Shown: positions 1 to 12,200 of the stretch, piece after piece
How positions within the stretch are numbered: position 1 is the first letter of the stretch
Layout of the letters: each line of letters opens with the position of its first letter
DNA from: Favolaschia claudopus
Taxonomy: Eukaryota > Basidiomycota > Agaricomycetes > Agaricales > Mycenaceae
Assembly: GCA_037176885.1 (NCBI GenBank)
Contig: JAWWNJ010000033.1
Location: 1,240,001 to 1,304,000 of the forward strand
Direction of reading: 5' to 3'
DNA length: 64,000 nucleotides
Translations under genes and position numbers: made by a program
Notes under the pieces: generated by a model
What the model was told of the DNA's origin: nothing
The model's database searches: none
What the model saw: the letters and a program-made list of their open reading frames with translations, nothing else

Positions 1-1529
1 TGGTACGGGTGGAAGAGTTTGCGAGCAAGGCGGGGGGTGAAGGCAAAGCAGAATAGGATTCAGTGTGGCGGTGAAGGTGAATGAAATGTGTTGGGTAGCA
101 TAGGTCATAATTGACCGTCGAGATTGCGGCCAGTAGATAGGTAGGTAGATAGAATCAAAGGAGACGGCATAATGAAGAAAGCAGACACAGGACGTAGCGA
201 CTAGCGCACAGACCCATGTCAGATAGTGTTGCATCTCAGATGCAGATCCTTGATTCCGCCTCCTTTGGAAGTCAAGGGAACACTGAGTAGACCAGCAGCG
301 GACCAACCGCGCTCGGTGTGCACAAGGGAGAAACTTGTATCTCGCAAGTCACTCTGGGAATGTGTCGTGAAAGCACAGCTTCCTCCTCAAGCATGCTCGG
401 AATGCGTAGGAATAAATGGTAGCACGTAAACGTGCAGGTGCAGAACAAGGAGACCTCGAGGACGTGAAGGGCAGCATCCGTGCAGCTAATGTCGAGACTG
501 ATTGGCATGTCTCAAGCAGCGCTCCACAGCTGATAGCAAGAAGGAATATGGAAAGCGGAATGACTAGCGCATTTAAGCACGGCAAGTTGACGCGGATGGC
601 CAAGGAACCGTGGTAACGTGCCGGTAGCGCCAGGTGTAGGCCATGATACGAGAAGCAAGGCAGCGTTCAAAAACGCGCTCACAACTCGAGCGATGGGGTT
701 GGAGAGGACTGGTGAGGAGGTCGGTCACAAGAGTGTGCGAGACAGATAGCAGCCAGATCAAAGAAATCCTGGAACAGTATCGTATTCGTTGTGTTGTTGC
801 TCCAGATCCCATCTCAGCCCCCCAGCGACAGCGCAATGAAGAGAGAGAGAGAAGAAAAAAAAAATCCACTCAAGCCTCCCTGAAGTCTCGACTGCTTCCG
901 CGAATTTTGACGAGCGCGGCTCGCTCGAGCTCGAGGGACTAAATGATGATCCAATTCGAGTGTGGAAGTTAACGTGGGAGGGATGTGGTGTTGTCAAAGC
1001 GGGGAACGAGGAGAGACGGAGGAGACGCGCTGTGTCGTCGGCCTTGCGTAGACAATAATTATTCAAGAGACGAAGGGAATTGAAGCACGAGGAATTGGCG
1101 AAATGGAGAGACGTCGTCACGGTGTTGTTGCATCGTCAAAGCTACAGTCGAGGAAAAAGTCGGAAGTTTGAGGTACGGAACCAAATGGGTAGAAGGGATT
1201 GATGATATTGAAAGCACGAGCGAGCCGTTAGGAGAGGAGAAGAGAAAGGGCTGGGCGTTGCGCGTCATTGGCGGCGACGGCGTGAGAGCAATCGGAACCG
1301 AAGTCCGACTTCATTCTCTTCCACAACCGCACATTCAGATCCCTCCGCTCCGTTTTCAATACCTCCAATGCTTAGCAACGACTCAGCCTCTCTCGCGTTG
1401 ACGGTTCTTTCAAGAAGATTCTTTCCTGCCGAGAAATTCGCGTGAAGATGAAGAAGGTGGGAATCGAGTTTGAAGGGGTAACGAGCCCGAAGAGCGGTTG
1501 AGAGGAAGAGGATTCGACGTGGAATCAAG
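1..1529. other. No recognisable gene
   Basis: I see no supported gene here. There is a short GATA/GGTA microsatellite around 135-155 and a purine tract around 841-861. The open frames on both strands are short, overlap each other and carry no familiar motif. A splice-like segment starting GTAAGT at about 1530 and ending CAG at about 1578, with an internal CTAAC branch-like site, marks the start of the repeat-bearing region that follows. It could be a relic of a spliced transcript. Confidence 0.5.
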
Positions 1530-4500
1530 GTAAGTCGCGTGATTCGATCTTCGTCCTCTGCTAACGCGGCTGAAGCAGATGAAACTGCCAGCGCTGAAAG
1601 CAGGACCGACGGGATTGACGGAACACGATGTCGACAACTATCCGAAGGGGCACGCCATCGGCACGCCACATTCTTTCTCGTGGCCCCAGCGCGGTTGTCT
1701 GACGCCAGCAGCAGGTACGTCCTCCGGAATTCCTTTCATCCAGGGAGACGTCAGGGAAGCGTTGACAACTCTTAGTAGCCCCCCATTCCGTCCGGTCACC
1801 GCGCTCGACGTATATGCGTCCTCTCGAAGGCTTAGCGCTCGATCTCGCCCCCCCCAATGCATGAGTTCCCTCTCGGAGAAAGATGCGCGGGGAGGCACCG
1901 ATTAGTACGGTATCCCGTGCTCAGAAGCCCCCCAGCACGGTGAAGAATCGTGTCAGAGGAACAATCGTGAGGCGGCTAGCGTATTGTCGAGAGGGAAGCG
2001 ACAGGCGAGGGGAGGGATGTGCGAAACGGTGAGAGTCCGTGGTTCATCCCAATCTTCCCTTTCTGCCAACGCTGCTAAGCAAGCGTCTCGAGGACTTGCC
2101 AGCGCGATAAGTGGACCAACCGACCCAATGTCGTTGGTGCAAGGCTGCAAGGGAAGGAATACGCCTGTCTGCGAATTAAGGTATGTCGCGCGAATTCACT
2201 TTTCGCAGCGGTTCCGCTGACGAAAGCTTCAAGTGAAGTGGGTATATACACCAAGTGTTCACATGTAGCAGAATCTATCGATACACTTGGCCCCCCAACG
2301 CGTATATTCGAAAGACGGAGGCATGCAGCTGAATGGCGAAGCATCAGGCGCTTCCTCGTCCGACCTTCCTACAATCTCTCTTGAACCTCCAAATACCCCA
2401 AGTTGTGAATCCTTAACCCGATCTCAAAGTAGGCTTGAAACGCGAATAACGTCCGAGGTATGCAGCTGAACGCTCAGCGCTTCCTCGTACTCACAATTTA
2501 TACCGACACTACTCAATCCACCTCAACATTCAAAGCCTTCCGATCTCTGCAGTGCTTCGAGGTCTATTCCCTTCGATAGCGGCCGCGTTCGACGACGCTC
2601 CATCTCACTCTCTGTGAGCGCCAATGCCAGTCAGTACGGCCTGTGGGACTACACATGCCGCCTATGAAGAAATCTCCGTTCTCAGTTCGCGACGTTGCAG
2701 GAGAAAGGATGAGGAGGAAGGGATGCGCGAGAGGACGAGGGAGGAGGTAGTTGGCCGAAGTCAGGGACACGCGAAACGATGAGTCTCCGGTGAGTCGCCA
2801 TTTGCCCGAGCAAACTCGCTATAAGCTGACGTTCCTGAATGCAGCGAGAGGTAGTCGGCGGCACCGTCCTCCGCGCAATCGCCGCAACGACATTTCTCTT
2901 ATTCTTCGTCACCTCCGCTCCTCCAGCTCATCTTGACTCTCTCCAGCAGCTGCAGCGGCGACGAAGGAATCTTTTAACAAGTCTTTTCTCCAGAAACCTT
3001 CGCGCAGCCCCCCAGATTACATGCTCGGTACGCGGCGCTGACGGCGACCGGAAGTGAAGCGGCTAGCTGCCCCCATTCTGCACGACCATTGCGTTGTCCG
3101 GCCGCTGCGCAGAAGCTTCTACCTCAAGCCAATTTCTACAACGCGCGTCCTAATCCGACATCACCGCTTCGACGGCCCCTCGTATCTCGGATGCGACCAC
3201 GCGGCTTCTCGCAAGCCAATCCGGGCCACTCGATACCCTAATGTGGAGGTTCTGTCTCGGACGGGAGGGCGCAGTGGAGTAGACGGGTACGTCCTTCCAT
3301 GATTCGTCTTGTATCGTACGACGAAAATAATTCACGCTCCCCAGGGCACCTTCGTCCAAGGATCCTCAGTGATCGGTCACCAGCAGCAACACGAAGGTGG
3401 AGGAAAGTGGCGATCGATGGAATATGTCAAGGGTGGCGGAAGATCGTGAGAGAAGCGAGTATCATGTAAGTAAGAGGACGGGCGAGCTTGAGGTACGCCG
3501 CACGAATCCACCTTTCCCTCTCATCTTGGAGGCCCAGCTATAGTGGCGCCGGCAATGAGAGCATAGGACGGACGTCTGAGGCGTGCAGCCAGCCACCCAG
3601 CGCTTCCTCAGACGTGGACTCCATCCTTATCTCAGCTCACTCGCTCCCGACGTCCGTTAATTGTTGTAGCACGGAGTCGCGACGTCCATAGGTGTAGTCA
3701 ATAGATTCTATTTCTATCTCCACGCAAGTATGAGTGAACACGATGCGTCGTCGATCGTGAGGAGTCGATTCTCTTCAGACGGCCGCGTCCGACGGCGCTC
3801 CCACCTCACCCAGATCTCGATCGCATTAGGCGGACGAGTGCCAAGGTGGGTCAGTGCAGCTTGTGGGACAATACATGCCGCCTACAATATATGCCCCCAT
3901 AGTCTCAGCAGTTTGGCGAGGCGCCAAGGTGCGTCATCGACTTGAGAGGCAACGTCGTTTGCCGCATGTAATTCTCCCCCACACTAAATCCTTCCAAACC
4001 AACCTCTCCAACTTCCGGTCCCCAATCCCAATCCACCAGCAGTCGCGGACGGAGCGTCGCTTCCGTCGCCCAGATCCCGCCGACAAGATATCCACGCGTG
4101 ATATCACCAGCGGCAGTTAACAAAGAACTGGCTCCCAGGCACGTATATTCAAAAGGACGAAGGCATGCAGCTACACGGAGAGGCGCCAGCGCTTCCTTGT
4201 CAACCGTCCCGATAAACGCTCCATGTTGCTCCAATCCCTCCAATCCCAGCAGTGTGTTGATTACAAGAGATTCACTTCCCTTAGATGGCGGCAGCGTCCA
4301 ACGGCGCCCCATCTCGCTTCGCATGAGATTGCCAGCGGCAGCGAATGAAGAGTAGACGGAGAGGGCTGGCCCCGAAGTCCGAGCGTATGTTCCGCATCGA
4401 AAATCAATTACAATGCGTGCGGGCATTGGCTAGAATCCTTGACCTTTGGTGAACAAGGAGGAGAGCAGTCCGTTATTGAAATCCCAAGATGAAGATAACT

Positions 4501-6000
4501 CGAGAAGGAGCTGCCAGTTGCATCGTAGGGATCTTTGTGCACTCGAAAGAAGTTTTGAAGAAGAGGAAGTGGGAGAGTGGTGAGAGACCTATCCCCATCA
4601 TCGAGAGTTTCCAGACGCATAAGACCGGAAGCCAGTCGCGCGCGGCACAAAGGTTCTTCGTTGATACAAAAGAGAGGAATCTTGAAGCGGTGCAAGAAAT
4701 CTTCAACGTCAAGAAGCAAGGACGAAGGTACGCGGAAACCGCGTTGAATGGAACCACCCGCAGCCGCAAGCAGCATCCGGTGGCTTCCCGTCAAGCGCCA
4801 GCGCCAGCCCATCCAGCTTAGGCGGAATCTTCGTCAGCGTCAAGCTCTCGAAGTCGACCACTAGAAACGACCAGCCACGCGTAGCACGAAGAGTGTTCCT
4901 GCTAGAAGAAGACGGCTTGAAGGAAGGAAGGATAGAAGAGGAGGCTAGCTCCGGCCTGAGCCTGCGGCTAGACAAGTCCAGGACTAGCCTGAGACATAAC
5001 GACTCGCAACTGCGGGCGGCGTTCGGTAGGTGCGTGCGCCGGGAGTTCATCCTGATCACTAATAGGGAAGCAAAGGGCAAGCCTCCAACCTGTGTGTATG
5101 TGTCGAGCGCTGCCGACGTCCGTGGAGTATCACACTGACGGAGGAACGACAGAGAAAACAGATACGGCGCGACAAGGGCCAGCCCCCAGCGCGCTCACCA
5201 GGACATGCGCTGGTGCGACATCGTCATACACACCACACAGACAAGGCGAGTTGAATGGCGCGAAGCAACGTCAACTATGGAGGCACGCAGCTGAATAGGC
5301 TAGCACTTCCTCAGGTAGTGAACGAGGATCCCATTGTCCTGCCGAAGCTGTCTGCCCCCCAGCTCGAACCTCTTGGGATCTTGGGCAAAGATCTTCAAGC
5401 CTTCAAAACATCGCCAAGTCACGCGTCGCGAGTACGCGTACGGCTAATTCGGACGCGAGTTGTCCGAACTCTTCAAGTCCGAGGTACGCAGCCAGACACG
5501 TCTTAATTTCGAGGAGACGAGGCCGTTTGCAGAGTGGAGGACGGAGGCCTTGAGAGGTCTGAGGCGTGCAGCTAGCAATCCAGCGCTTCCTCAGACATCA
5601 ACGGGGTTGTGGTTCATCGAGTATTCATTTCACATCGAAAAGGACAAGAATGTCGGTGCCCACGACGCCCGAATGAAAGCTTACTACATTTTCGTCCAGC
5701 CTGATGTCCTTCCCAACCAGCTCCCTGAAACTCCAGCCCGCCCATCCTAATCCCCGAGTGCGAAGAGAGAAGGGACACCAGCAGCCGGAAACGGTGCCCG
5801 GTGTCTTCGGTTTACACTCTTGCACGTTGCCCCAGGCAGAGAAAGTCTTGGTGAACAAATCTTCGAGACGAGGGTAACCAGTCGCGCGCAGCGCGGAGAT
5901 ATTCGTCCGCCGGGAAGACTTCTTGAAGAGAACGTGGGCGAGTATTCCGGCCCCCAGAGAAAGATCTTCAAGACGACGGCTACCAGCCCAAGGCGGCGCT
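1530..6000. repeat. Diverged array of repeated blocks with hairpin core
   Basis: This GC-rich region has no recognisable gene but is built from related blocks. Block A (consensus about GAGGYRYGCAGCYRAA, then about 15 nt, then CGCTTCCTC) recurs at 2318-2360, 2451-2492, 3574-3613, 4156-4200, 5280-5315, 5478-5501 (left half only) and 5557-5596. In the 3574 and 5557 copies the outer bases GTCTGAGG and CCTCAGAC pair into a hairpin. Block B (about GGCGGCNGCGTYCRACGRCGCYCC) recurs at about 2567-2610, 3768-3809 and 4273-4318, each time downstream of an A block. A third motif, GGGACWAYACATGCCGCCTA, occurs at about 2645 and 3868. Segments beginning GTAYGYCGCRCGAATYCAC recur near 2182 and 3494 and resemble 5' splice sites. 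The order A then B then third motif suggests degenerate tandem duplication of a unit several hundred bases long. Origin and function are unknown. Confidence 0.6.
5839..5990. repeat. Short diverged direct repeat
   Basis: The segment at about 5839-5884 (starting AGAAAGTCTTGGTGAAC, ending GGGTAACCAGTCGC) is repeated in diverged form at about 5957-5990 (AGAAAGATCTTCAAGACGA, ending GGCTACCAGCC). A related AAAGATCTTCAAG also occurs near 5388. This extends the repeated character of the region to about 6 kb. Confidence 0.45.
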
Positions 6001-6009
6001 CGGTAGGTC

Positions 6010-7103
6010 TACGACCACGTTGACGATGGTGGTGGAGAGAAGAGAAGAACGTCGTCACGTCACGGCGTGAGACCATCGTCGTCGTGCGCTACGTCACGCC
6101 CGCCGACGCAGCTGGCGGTGCACGCGCCGGCCTCAGACGACGCGTAGAATTCACGCGCTTGCGCGTAAGCGCAGCTAGCCAGTGGACAGAAATGTGAAGA
6201 AGAAGGAGGGAGTCACCCAGTGACATCCACTACTCCGAATATACTGAGTGCCAGCTCATCGCGTCGGGCGTCCCCGCGCCCCCCAATTCTTCCAACCCAT
6301 ATCCAGCAATCCAGTCGAGGTTGTTGGAAGATCTTCATCGTCCCCAGTCTCACCCGTAAGCAGCTACAAGAGTCGAGAAACTCGACTCAGCGCTGGGTGA
6401 GACTTGATATTTTCTTTCCTCCTCCCGGAAGCCCTCGCGGTGGGCTCCATTGTGATGCGAGTCGTTTTGGCGGCTTCCTGGGAGTGAGGCAAAGGGTGAC
6501 CTGCGATATTGAGGCGCAGAGGTCGTGAGTTGTGGGACGAGCGCGTCGAGAGCGCTCGCCATCGTTGTGTCCCATCGACGAGGGACCGTGTTACCCGCGG
6601 TCGGAGCCCCTGCAACACCGGGGCCGTGGAACAGTTTGACACATGTTCAGGCAAGCAGGGGGTCCAACCGTTAGCCGTGGTTCGCAGCGTAGAATATCTT
6701 AGTCTTCACACATCATGGTAGATTGCATTGTTATTATGTAATGATGACAAGCGGAATATAAGGTATCAAACGTGTAAGTAAGTAATATAATAATATATGC
6801 CCGTCACACAATGGCTCTTCGCAAACCCTCTATTAAATGCTGTAGACTTGTAAATGTAACAAAAGCAAACAGGTTCCTTAAACACTGTCTGCAATGAGGG
6901 ATACTTAGAATCCTCATTGCACCTAATGCAGAGGATAGCCCAGAGCGTGAAGGTCAGATTAATATGCCGCACATCAAGGGCAGAGTTCGTAGAATATCTC
7001 TCGAGAGGTATATCTTAGACGCCTGAAGATCAGTGGCTGTTTCGCTCTTAGAAGTCTCAGGCTACTTAAATTCAATAGCACGGTAGACAGTTGCAAGGCT
7101 ATA
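6010..7103. other. No recognisable gene; shift to AT-rich sequence
   Basis: The part up to about 6700 is still GC-rich with short overlapping open frames and no motif. After about 6720 base composition falls sharply and the sequence becomes AT-rich. I see no coding signal before the Helitron helicase fragment that starts at 7104. Confidence 0.5.
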
Positions 7104-7714
7104 TTACATAGGCTGTAGGATCTGAGGATACACAATATTCATAGTTCGGTCTTGTGAAGTACGGCGGGGCAAAAGAATTGTCACCCGATTTCGAGACGTA
7201 GCTCGGGAAAGAGCAACATAGAGCTGTCCATGACTCAAAACAGGTGTGCGGAGATCAATTCCAACATACTTCACCGACTGGCCTTGGGCTTTGTTGATTG
7301 AAATTGCAAAGGCAAGACGAAGAGGGAATTGAAGGCAAGACAGAATGAAGGAAAAATCTGTCGTACCACCAGACGGTGTGAGGGTAATTCTGGGAATGGA
7401 ACCACTTCTCCATTGTGTTGACCTCCCAAGATCTCGGCTTCCAGAACCCTGCCATTGACAGACATACGCCGAATCACCAACCGCGTCCCATTGCATACTC
7501 CTTGAGATGGCGAGAGATTGCGGAGAAGAATGACGGGACAGCCGGCTCTCAGCGTAAGCTCTCCCGGAGGCAGTCCAGATGCATCCAATGACCGCAAATA
7601 CTCGATCAGCATTCCATCGTTCATCGTCGGGTCGTCAGCACCTGCCTCGTTGACGACATTGTCAGCACTGATAAAGGTTTGAGGCTCGCCGGTCATGCGG
7701 GAGAGTCCCGCCAC
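7104..7714 (-). pseudogene. Helitron helicase, C-terminal fragment (frameshifted)
   Basis: Minus-strand remnant of the PIF1-like helicase of a Helitron, the rolling-circle DNA transposon. In the upstream frame (7714 down to about 7400) it has [18 protein letters not shown] and [13 protein letters not shown], the block typical of the C-terminal part of these helicases. In a second frame (about 7390 down to 7104) it has [12 protein letters not shown], the late SF1 helicase motif, followed by [11 protein letters not shown]. The two frames must join near 7390-7420, so there is at least one frameshift. Only the last part of the helicase is present; Walker A and B are absent. It lies head-to-head with the Rep part of the same element, which starts on the plus strand at about 7715. 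In an intact Helitron both parts are in one reading direction, so the copy has been rearranged. Confidence 0.8.
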
Positions 7715-7832
7715 TCAACAACCTCGGCAGCGCACGACTCAATCCCGCTCTTCCCGAGGTACTGAAACTAATGTACGCCTGGGTTTTCCGGATCTTGGGT
7801 GAGAGGCGCCTCTACCACCTTTCTGGTGCGCT
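7715..7832 (+). pseudogene. Helitron N-terminal fragment with internal deletion
   Basis: Two short pieces match the second Helitron copy at 53.5-55.9 kb. About 7719-7760 matches 53991-54050 (the stretch reading LNNLGSARLNPALPEVLKL). About 7768-7832 matches 54517-54580 (the stretch reading AWVFRILGG, then LYHLSGAL). Roughly 465 bp that separate these pieces in the other copy are missing here, including the cysteine-bearing motif. A few extra bases lie at the join (GAGAGGC). The fragment is cut at 7833 by a palindromic MITE and continues at 8522. Confidence 0.75.
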
Positions 7833-7834
7833 TA

Positions 7835-8519
7835 CAGTGGTGGCAAATAGAAATTGCCGTGGCTTTTCGGTGAAAATCTGGCTGTATACTTCACCGAATG
7901 ACCTCAAATAAAATGTAGAGATGGGTATGTGATACTTCTGTACCTCTTAGAACACTCAGCAATATATTATGCCCTGAGAATGCATCAATCATAGGATGAT
8001 TTCCGATTTTTGCCATATTCGGAAAAACACAATGAGGGTTCAGCGAAAAGGTGTCATAATAGGATGAAAGTACTTGAAAAACAGTCCTAGTTTCCACTTT
8101 TGTTGAATGAAATTGACCCTCATTTGAGCTCACAACAACCGCTCAGAGTTGGCTATTTTCACACAAAATAGCTGAAAATGCAGACCAAATAGCTAAAATG
8201 ACCTACTTCGAGCGGCCGTTGTGAGCTCAAATGACGATCAATTCCAGTCAATCAAAGTGAGAACTAGCATTGTATTTCAAGTACTTTTATCCTATTATGA
8301 CACTTTTTTGCTGAGGGTACATTGTGTTTTTCCGGATATGGCAATAATCAGAAACTGTCCTGTTATTGATGCATTGTCAGGGCATAATATATAGCTGAGT
8401 GCTCTAAGCAGTACAGAGGTATCATATATTTATCTCTACATTTTATTTCAGGTCATTCGGTGAAGTATACAGCCAGATTTTGGCCAAAAAGCCACGGCAA
8501 TTTCTATTTGCCACCACTG
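7835..8519. mobile_element. Palindromic TA-target MITE, 685 bp
   Basis: Non-coding element whose two halves are inverted copies of each other for almost the full length. Ends are CAGTGGTGGCAAATAGAAAT and its reverse complement; TA dinucleotides flank both sides (7833-7834 and 8520-8521). The CAGTGG start and TA duplication are typical of Tc1/mariner-type elements. The second Helitron copy near 54576 has the uninterrupted sequence, so the insertion site is directly visible. Each half is about 340 bp with scattered differences and small indels. No open frame is present, so a transposase must have acted in trans. Confidence 0.9.
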
Positions 8520-8521
8520 TA

Positions 8522-10821
8522 CAGCTCCCGAGGGTGTTCCCCCTTCCTACTCTCAGCTCTACATGTACGACCCAACTGTCGCATTGCAACAGCGAATGAA
8601 CCGTAACATCAATCTCCGTCGTGATACCATGGAAGCCTTGCAGAACCTTCTCACCGACTCGCACCGGTACGCTGCGGTGTATAAGCATGCATATGAAATT
8701 TTGCGCGAGATGAGCGGCAACGTTCATGATGCACGTGTCAACCTTCGAGTATTGCCCGGGACAGATCGTCGCCGATACAACCTTCCCTCAACTGACGAGG
8801 TCGCCGTTGTGCTTCCTGATGTTGGGTCTTCGGCAACTCAGGACGGCCGCCGTCCGGAGGAAGAACGACGAGATATAATTCTCCACTACCGCGCTCCTTC
8901 TACCGGTTCGCCGATGCTTAGCATCTCCGAACAGCACCCCGCCTACTCTCCCCTATTCTACGTTCTCTGATTTCCTCGAGGCGAACACGCATGGCACCCT
9001 GACCTGCTCATGGAACCGGAACCGGGACGCGACGCAAAGAGGCGTCTTAGCCAAATCCGTTACTACGCTTACCGTCTCTTCCAACGACGGGATGAATTCT
9101 CTACCATTTTTCGGGGTGGACGTCTGCTTCAGCAGTATCTGGTGGATGCTTTCGCTTCTGTAGACCAGAACCGCCTCAACTATTACCGGTATAACCAGAA
9201 ACAGATGCGGGCTTCTCTTTACAACGGATTGGAAGACGCTGTGTCGAATCGTGATGGTGACTTGAACCTTGGAGACCTCGGGCAGCGCTTCATCCTCCCT
9301 TCTTCATATATTGGAGGTCCACGGCACATGCAACAGCGATTTCAGGATGCGATGGCTATAGCGCGTTATTATCGAAAGGTGAATACATGATTTTGCGCAA
9401 GATTTTGTTTATACTCTATGCTTAAATTTTACAGGTCAACCTCTTCATTACTGTAACAGCGAATCCACAATGGCCCGAGATCACGCGCGCTCTCCTCCCA
9501 GGACAGACATCCTATGATCGTCCTGATCTGGTTGCACGCGTCTTCCATATGAAGAATAAACTCATCGTTCAAGAAATTCACACCCAGGGGATTTTCGGGG
9601 AGTGCGCTGCTTACGTCTACACAATTGAATTTCAAAAACGCGGGCTACCTCACATGCACATGCTCATTTTTTTGGAGCGTCCCTGGAAACTGCTCAACCC
9701 CGACGACATCGACTCGATAATCTCCGCAAAGTGTCCGGACCCTGATCGGGAGCCCCTGCTGTTTGAGACCGTACAGCGCTGCATGGTTCACGGACCGTGC
9801 GGGGCTCTCAATCCGCGTGCACCATGTATGGAGAAAGGGAGGTGCACAAAGTACTTCCCCAAACCTTTCCAACCCCATACGTCAATGGATACTGACGGTG
9901 ATCCTCTGTATCACCGTCCGGATGATGGTCGTACGTACCCTGTTGGCCGCCATATGGTGGACAACTCTTGGATCGTCCCCTACAACCCCTACCTCTCCGC
10001 TAAAGGCGACAGGGCTACCCTTGAGATGATGAGATCAAGACCTGCATTGACGGGCGCTATATCGGTCCTTTCGAGGCGGCTTGGCGCATTTTCCAGTTTG
10101 ACGTCCACGCTCAGATTCCCAACGTGGTGCGCCTTCCCGTGCACCTTTTCGGGCAACACATGGTCACCTTCGACGCGAACGAGGATCCCGATGAAGCTCC
10201 TCAACGCGGGGCCAATGAAGTCAGCAAACTTTCAGCGTATTTTGCTGCCAACCGCGATCCTGGCTTACTCGGTGAAACGGCACGTAGACATACCTATCAA
10301 GAATTCCCTCAGGTCTTCGTCTGGAAGGATTCTGCTAAACTGCCGCACTGGGCACTACGGAAGAGGGGGTGGGCACTCGGCCGAATGTTCTTTCCATCTC
10401 CGTCGGCCGGCGAGCGTTTCTACCTTAGAACTCTTTTAACGGTCGTCAAAGGTGCTACCTCGCACAATGATTTGTTCTGCTATGAAGGTCCGCATACATC
10501 TTGCGTTCATAGCGTTGGTGTTCTAATCTCTAAACAGGGGTGCGGTACGATTCCTATCGACAAGCATGTCTCGCTCGAGGTCTTCTGCAGGATGATGGGG
10601 AATGGCGCCTCTGCCTGTCCGAAGCCGCTGAAATGCAGACAGGATCTCGACTTCGCCGATTGTTCACCACCCTCCTCCTGTTTTGCAATCCCACAGAGCC
10701 TCTCAAACTCTGGGAAGACTTCCGATCTCATATCTGCGATGACTTGGATCATCGGCTGAGACGTATGGGGTTTGAGGCGCCTTCGGAAGACGACATCTTT
10801 GACTATGAGGTTAACCACTAG
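8522..10821 (+). pseudogene. Helitron Rep/helicase N-terminal part (defective)
   Basis: Plus-strand remnant of a Helitron Rep-helicase, the enzyme that nicks and joins single-stranded DNA ends during rolling-circle transposition. 8563-8970 is the N-terminal region. An in-frame TGA at 8968 interrupts it where the other copy reads through. 9010-9378 and 9435 onward hold the Helitron-like N-terminal and Rep domains, separated by a 56-nt intron (9379-9434). The HUH metal-binding motif is visible as GLPHMHMLIF near 9640. The part that should carry the paired catalytic tyrosines is missing: near 10005-10015 the frame runs from NPYLSAK straight into GDRATLE, and a frameshift follows. Coding resemblance resumes in another frame (GRYIGPFEAAWRIFQFD, then VRLPVHLFGQHMVTF) and ends at 10819-10821 before the helicase core. 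The copy cannot be autonomous. Confidence 0.85.
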
Positions 10822-12198
10822 AGCTCTAGAGCACTAGAGCATTGAAGATTTGGGATCCAAGCACATCTTGCTCAATATATAGCCACTTTCCTCTGATAAG
10901 GCCTGATAATACCTGACAAGCCCTGTTTATGACACTTATTCTAACAATTTGGCCGGTTGTGCGAGGATGTTAACCGAGTACTTACACAAGTTTATGGTAC
11001 GGAATATGTGAGGATGTGCAGCATTTGGAGTCACGGAAAGTGATGGCGTCGCTTCGTTTCCGGATTTCTGAATGCTAAATGCAGGATTTTTCATGAAACA
11101 ACGTGCTAGGTGGGCTACACCGCCATTTTGAGATGATGTAGACTGGACATCCGGGCCCGGCGCTCCGAGGAGCCACATTCCATCAACATCCACAAAGAGC
11201 GTACTTGAGCTGTGAAGCTTGTGAAGAGCGGAGGGGTTTGATGAGGTGAAGGTGCGATGAGGTGGGAGAATGTGAGAGGGAGAATGCGACGTGGCGGAAA
11301 AGTGGCGCCATTTTATGTTGCCGAGGAGTGGAAGGGTGAGGTAATGGTTTGATGAGGGACTTAAAGAGAAATTTTCGAAAGAGCCAGCCGAAACACGGGG
11401 GAGTCTGCAGAGGCCAGACCAGGATGTCGGGGGGAGCGTTCGAGGATGTTCCTAAAACATTTCAAAGGTGCGCAGGTCTTTTATCAAGACTTTTCTCTCT
11501 GACGTTTAGCAGCAGACCCCGTTCTTGCATGGACCTTGCAGCATGGAGCATATTCTGTCGAGGGTGAAGGTGCGTGTTGGCATCCCCCGTCCTTTTCAAA
11601 ACTGACACACCCATCCTGCAGGGTTGTTGCCTCCCATCCCATGCTTGCAAACCATATCCTCATCCTCGTGAACGAGATACCAAGAGCCATCCCATGCGAC
11701 GCAGGTGAGGGAACTTCCTCTCAATGTCATCTTCATTCTCTCATTCCCTTCCTTCTTCCCAGTCCTCTCCTCTGCTTCAGGTTCTGGTTTAGGATGGCTT
11801 GTCCGTTGCTTGTGTCCGCTGATCCTGTGGTGCGTATGACTGGGAATTCCCCCTCTTGTTATTCTGCATATGATACATACATTGTAGCTTGTATGTACAC
11901 CCAGCCAGCACAATATATGTTTTTTTTCCTGAATTTCATATATTTTGAATGCATCCGCTGTCGAGCCGAAAAATGTGGTGGGAATATATTGAATAATATA
12001 TAAATGTACGTGGAGGCTTTGGTGGGAGGTCGGCACAACGTTCAGCTGGGACCTCCTTGGGAGCCTGGCGCATACTGGGTGAATGCGAATCGATTTCTGG
12101 ATGTTCAAATGAGCTCCGCGGGAGGTCGGCCGACATTTGACGGATTATCTTCCGAGCTAGATCAGTCGCTCCCCTTCAGAATGGCGGTGTAGAATGAC
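10822..12198. other. No recognisable gene
   Basis: A 12-bp palindrome CTAGAGCTCTAG lies at about 10825 just after the Helitron frame, but I cannot show that it is a Helitron 3' terminus. The remaining open frames, including one of 170 codons on the minus strand at 11596-12108, have no recognisable domain and overlap others on both strands. An AT-rich tract around 11920-12003 separates this from the next element. Confidence 0.45.
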
Positions 12199-12200
12199 TA

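Noticed and set aside
1265..1669. 134-codon minus-strand open frame
   Set aside because: GC-rich chance frame in the repeat-bearing region; Ser/Arg/Leu rich and without motif.
10822..10850. CTAGAGCTCTAG palindrome as a Helitron 3' hairpin
   Set aside because: No CTRR end with the usual spacing and no A/T insertion context could be shown.
11596..12108. 170-codon minus-strand open frame
   Set aside because: No motif, overlapping frames on the other strand and biased composition; treated as chance.
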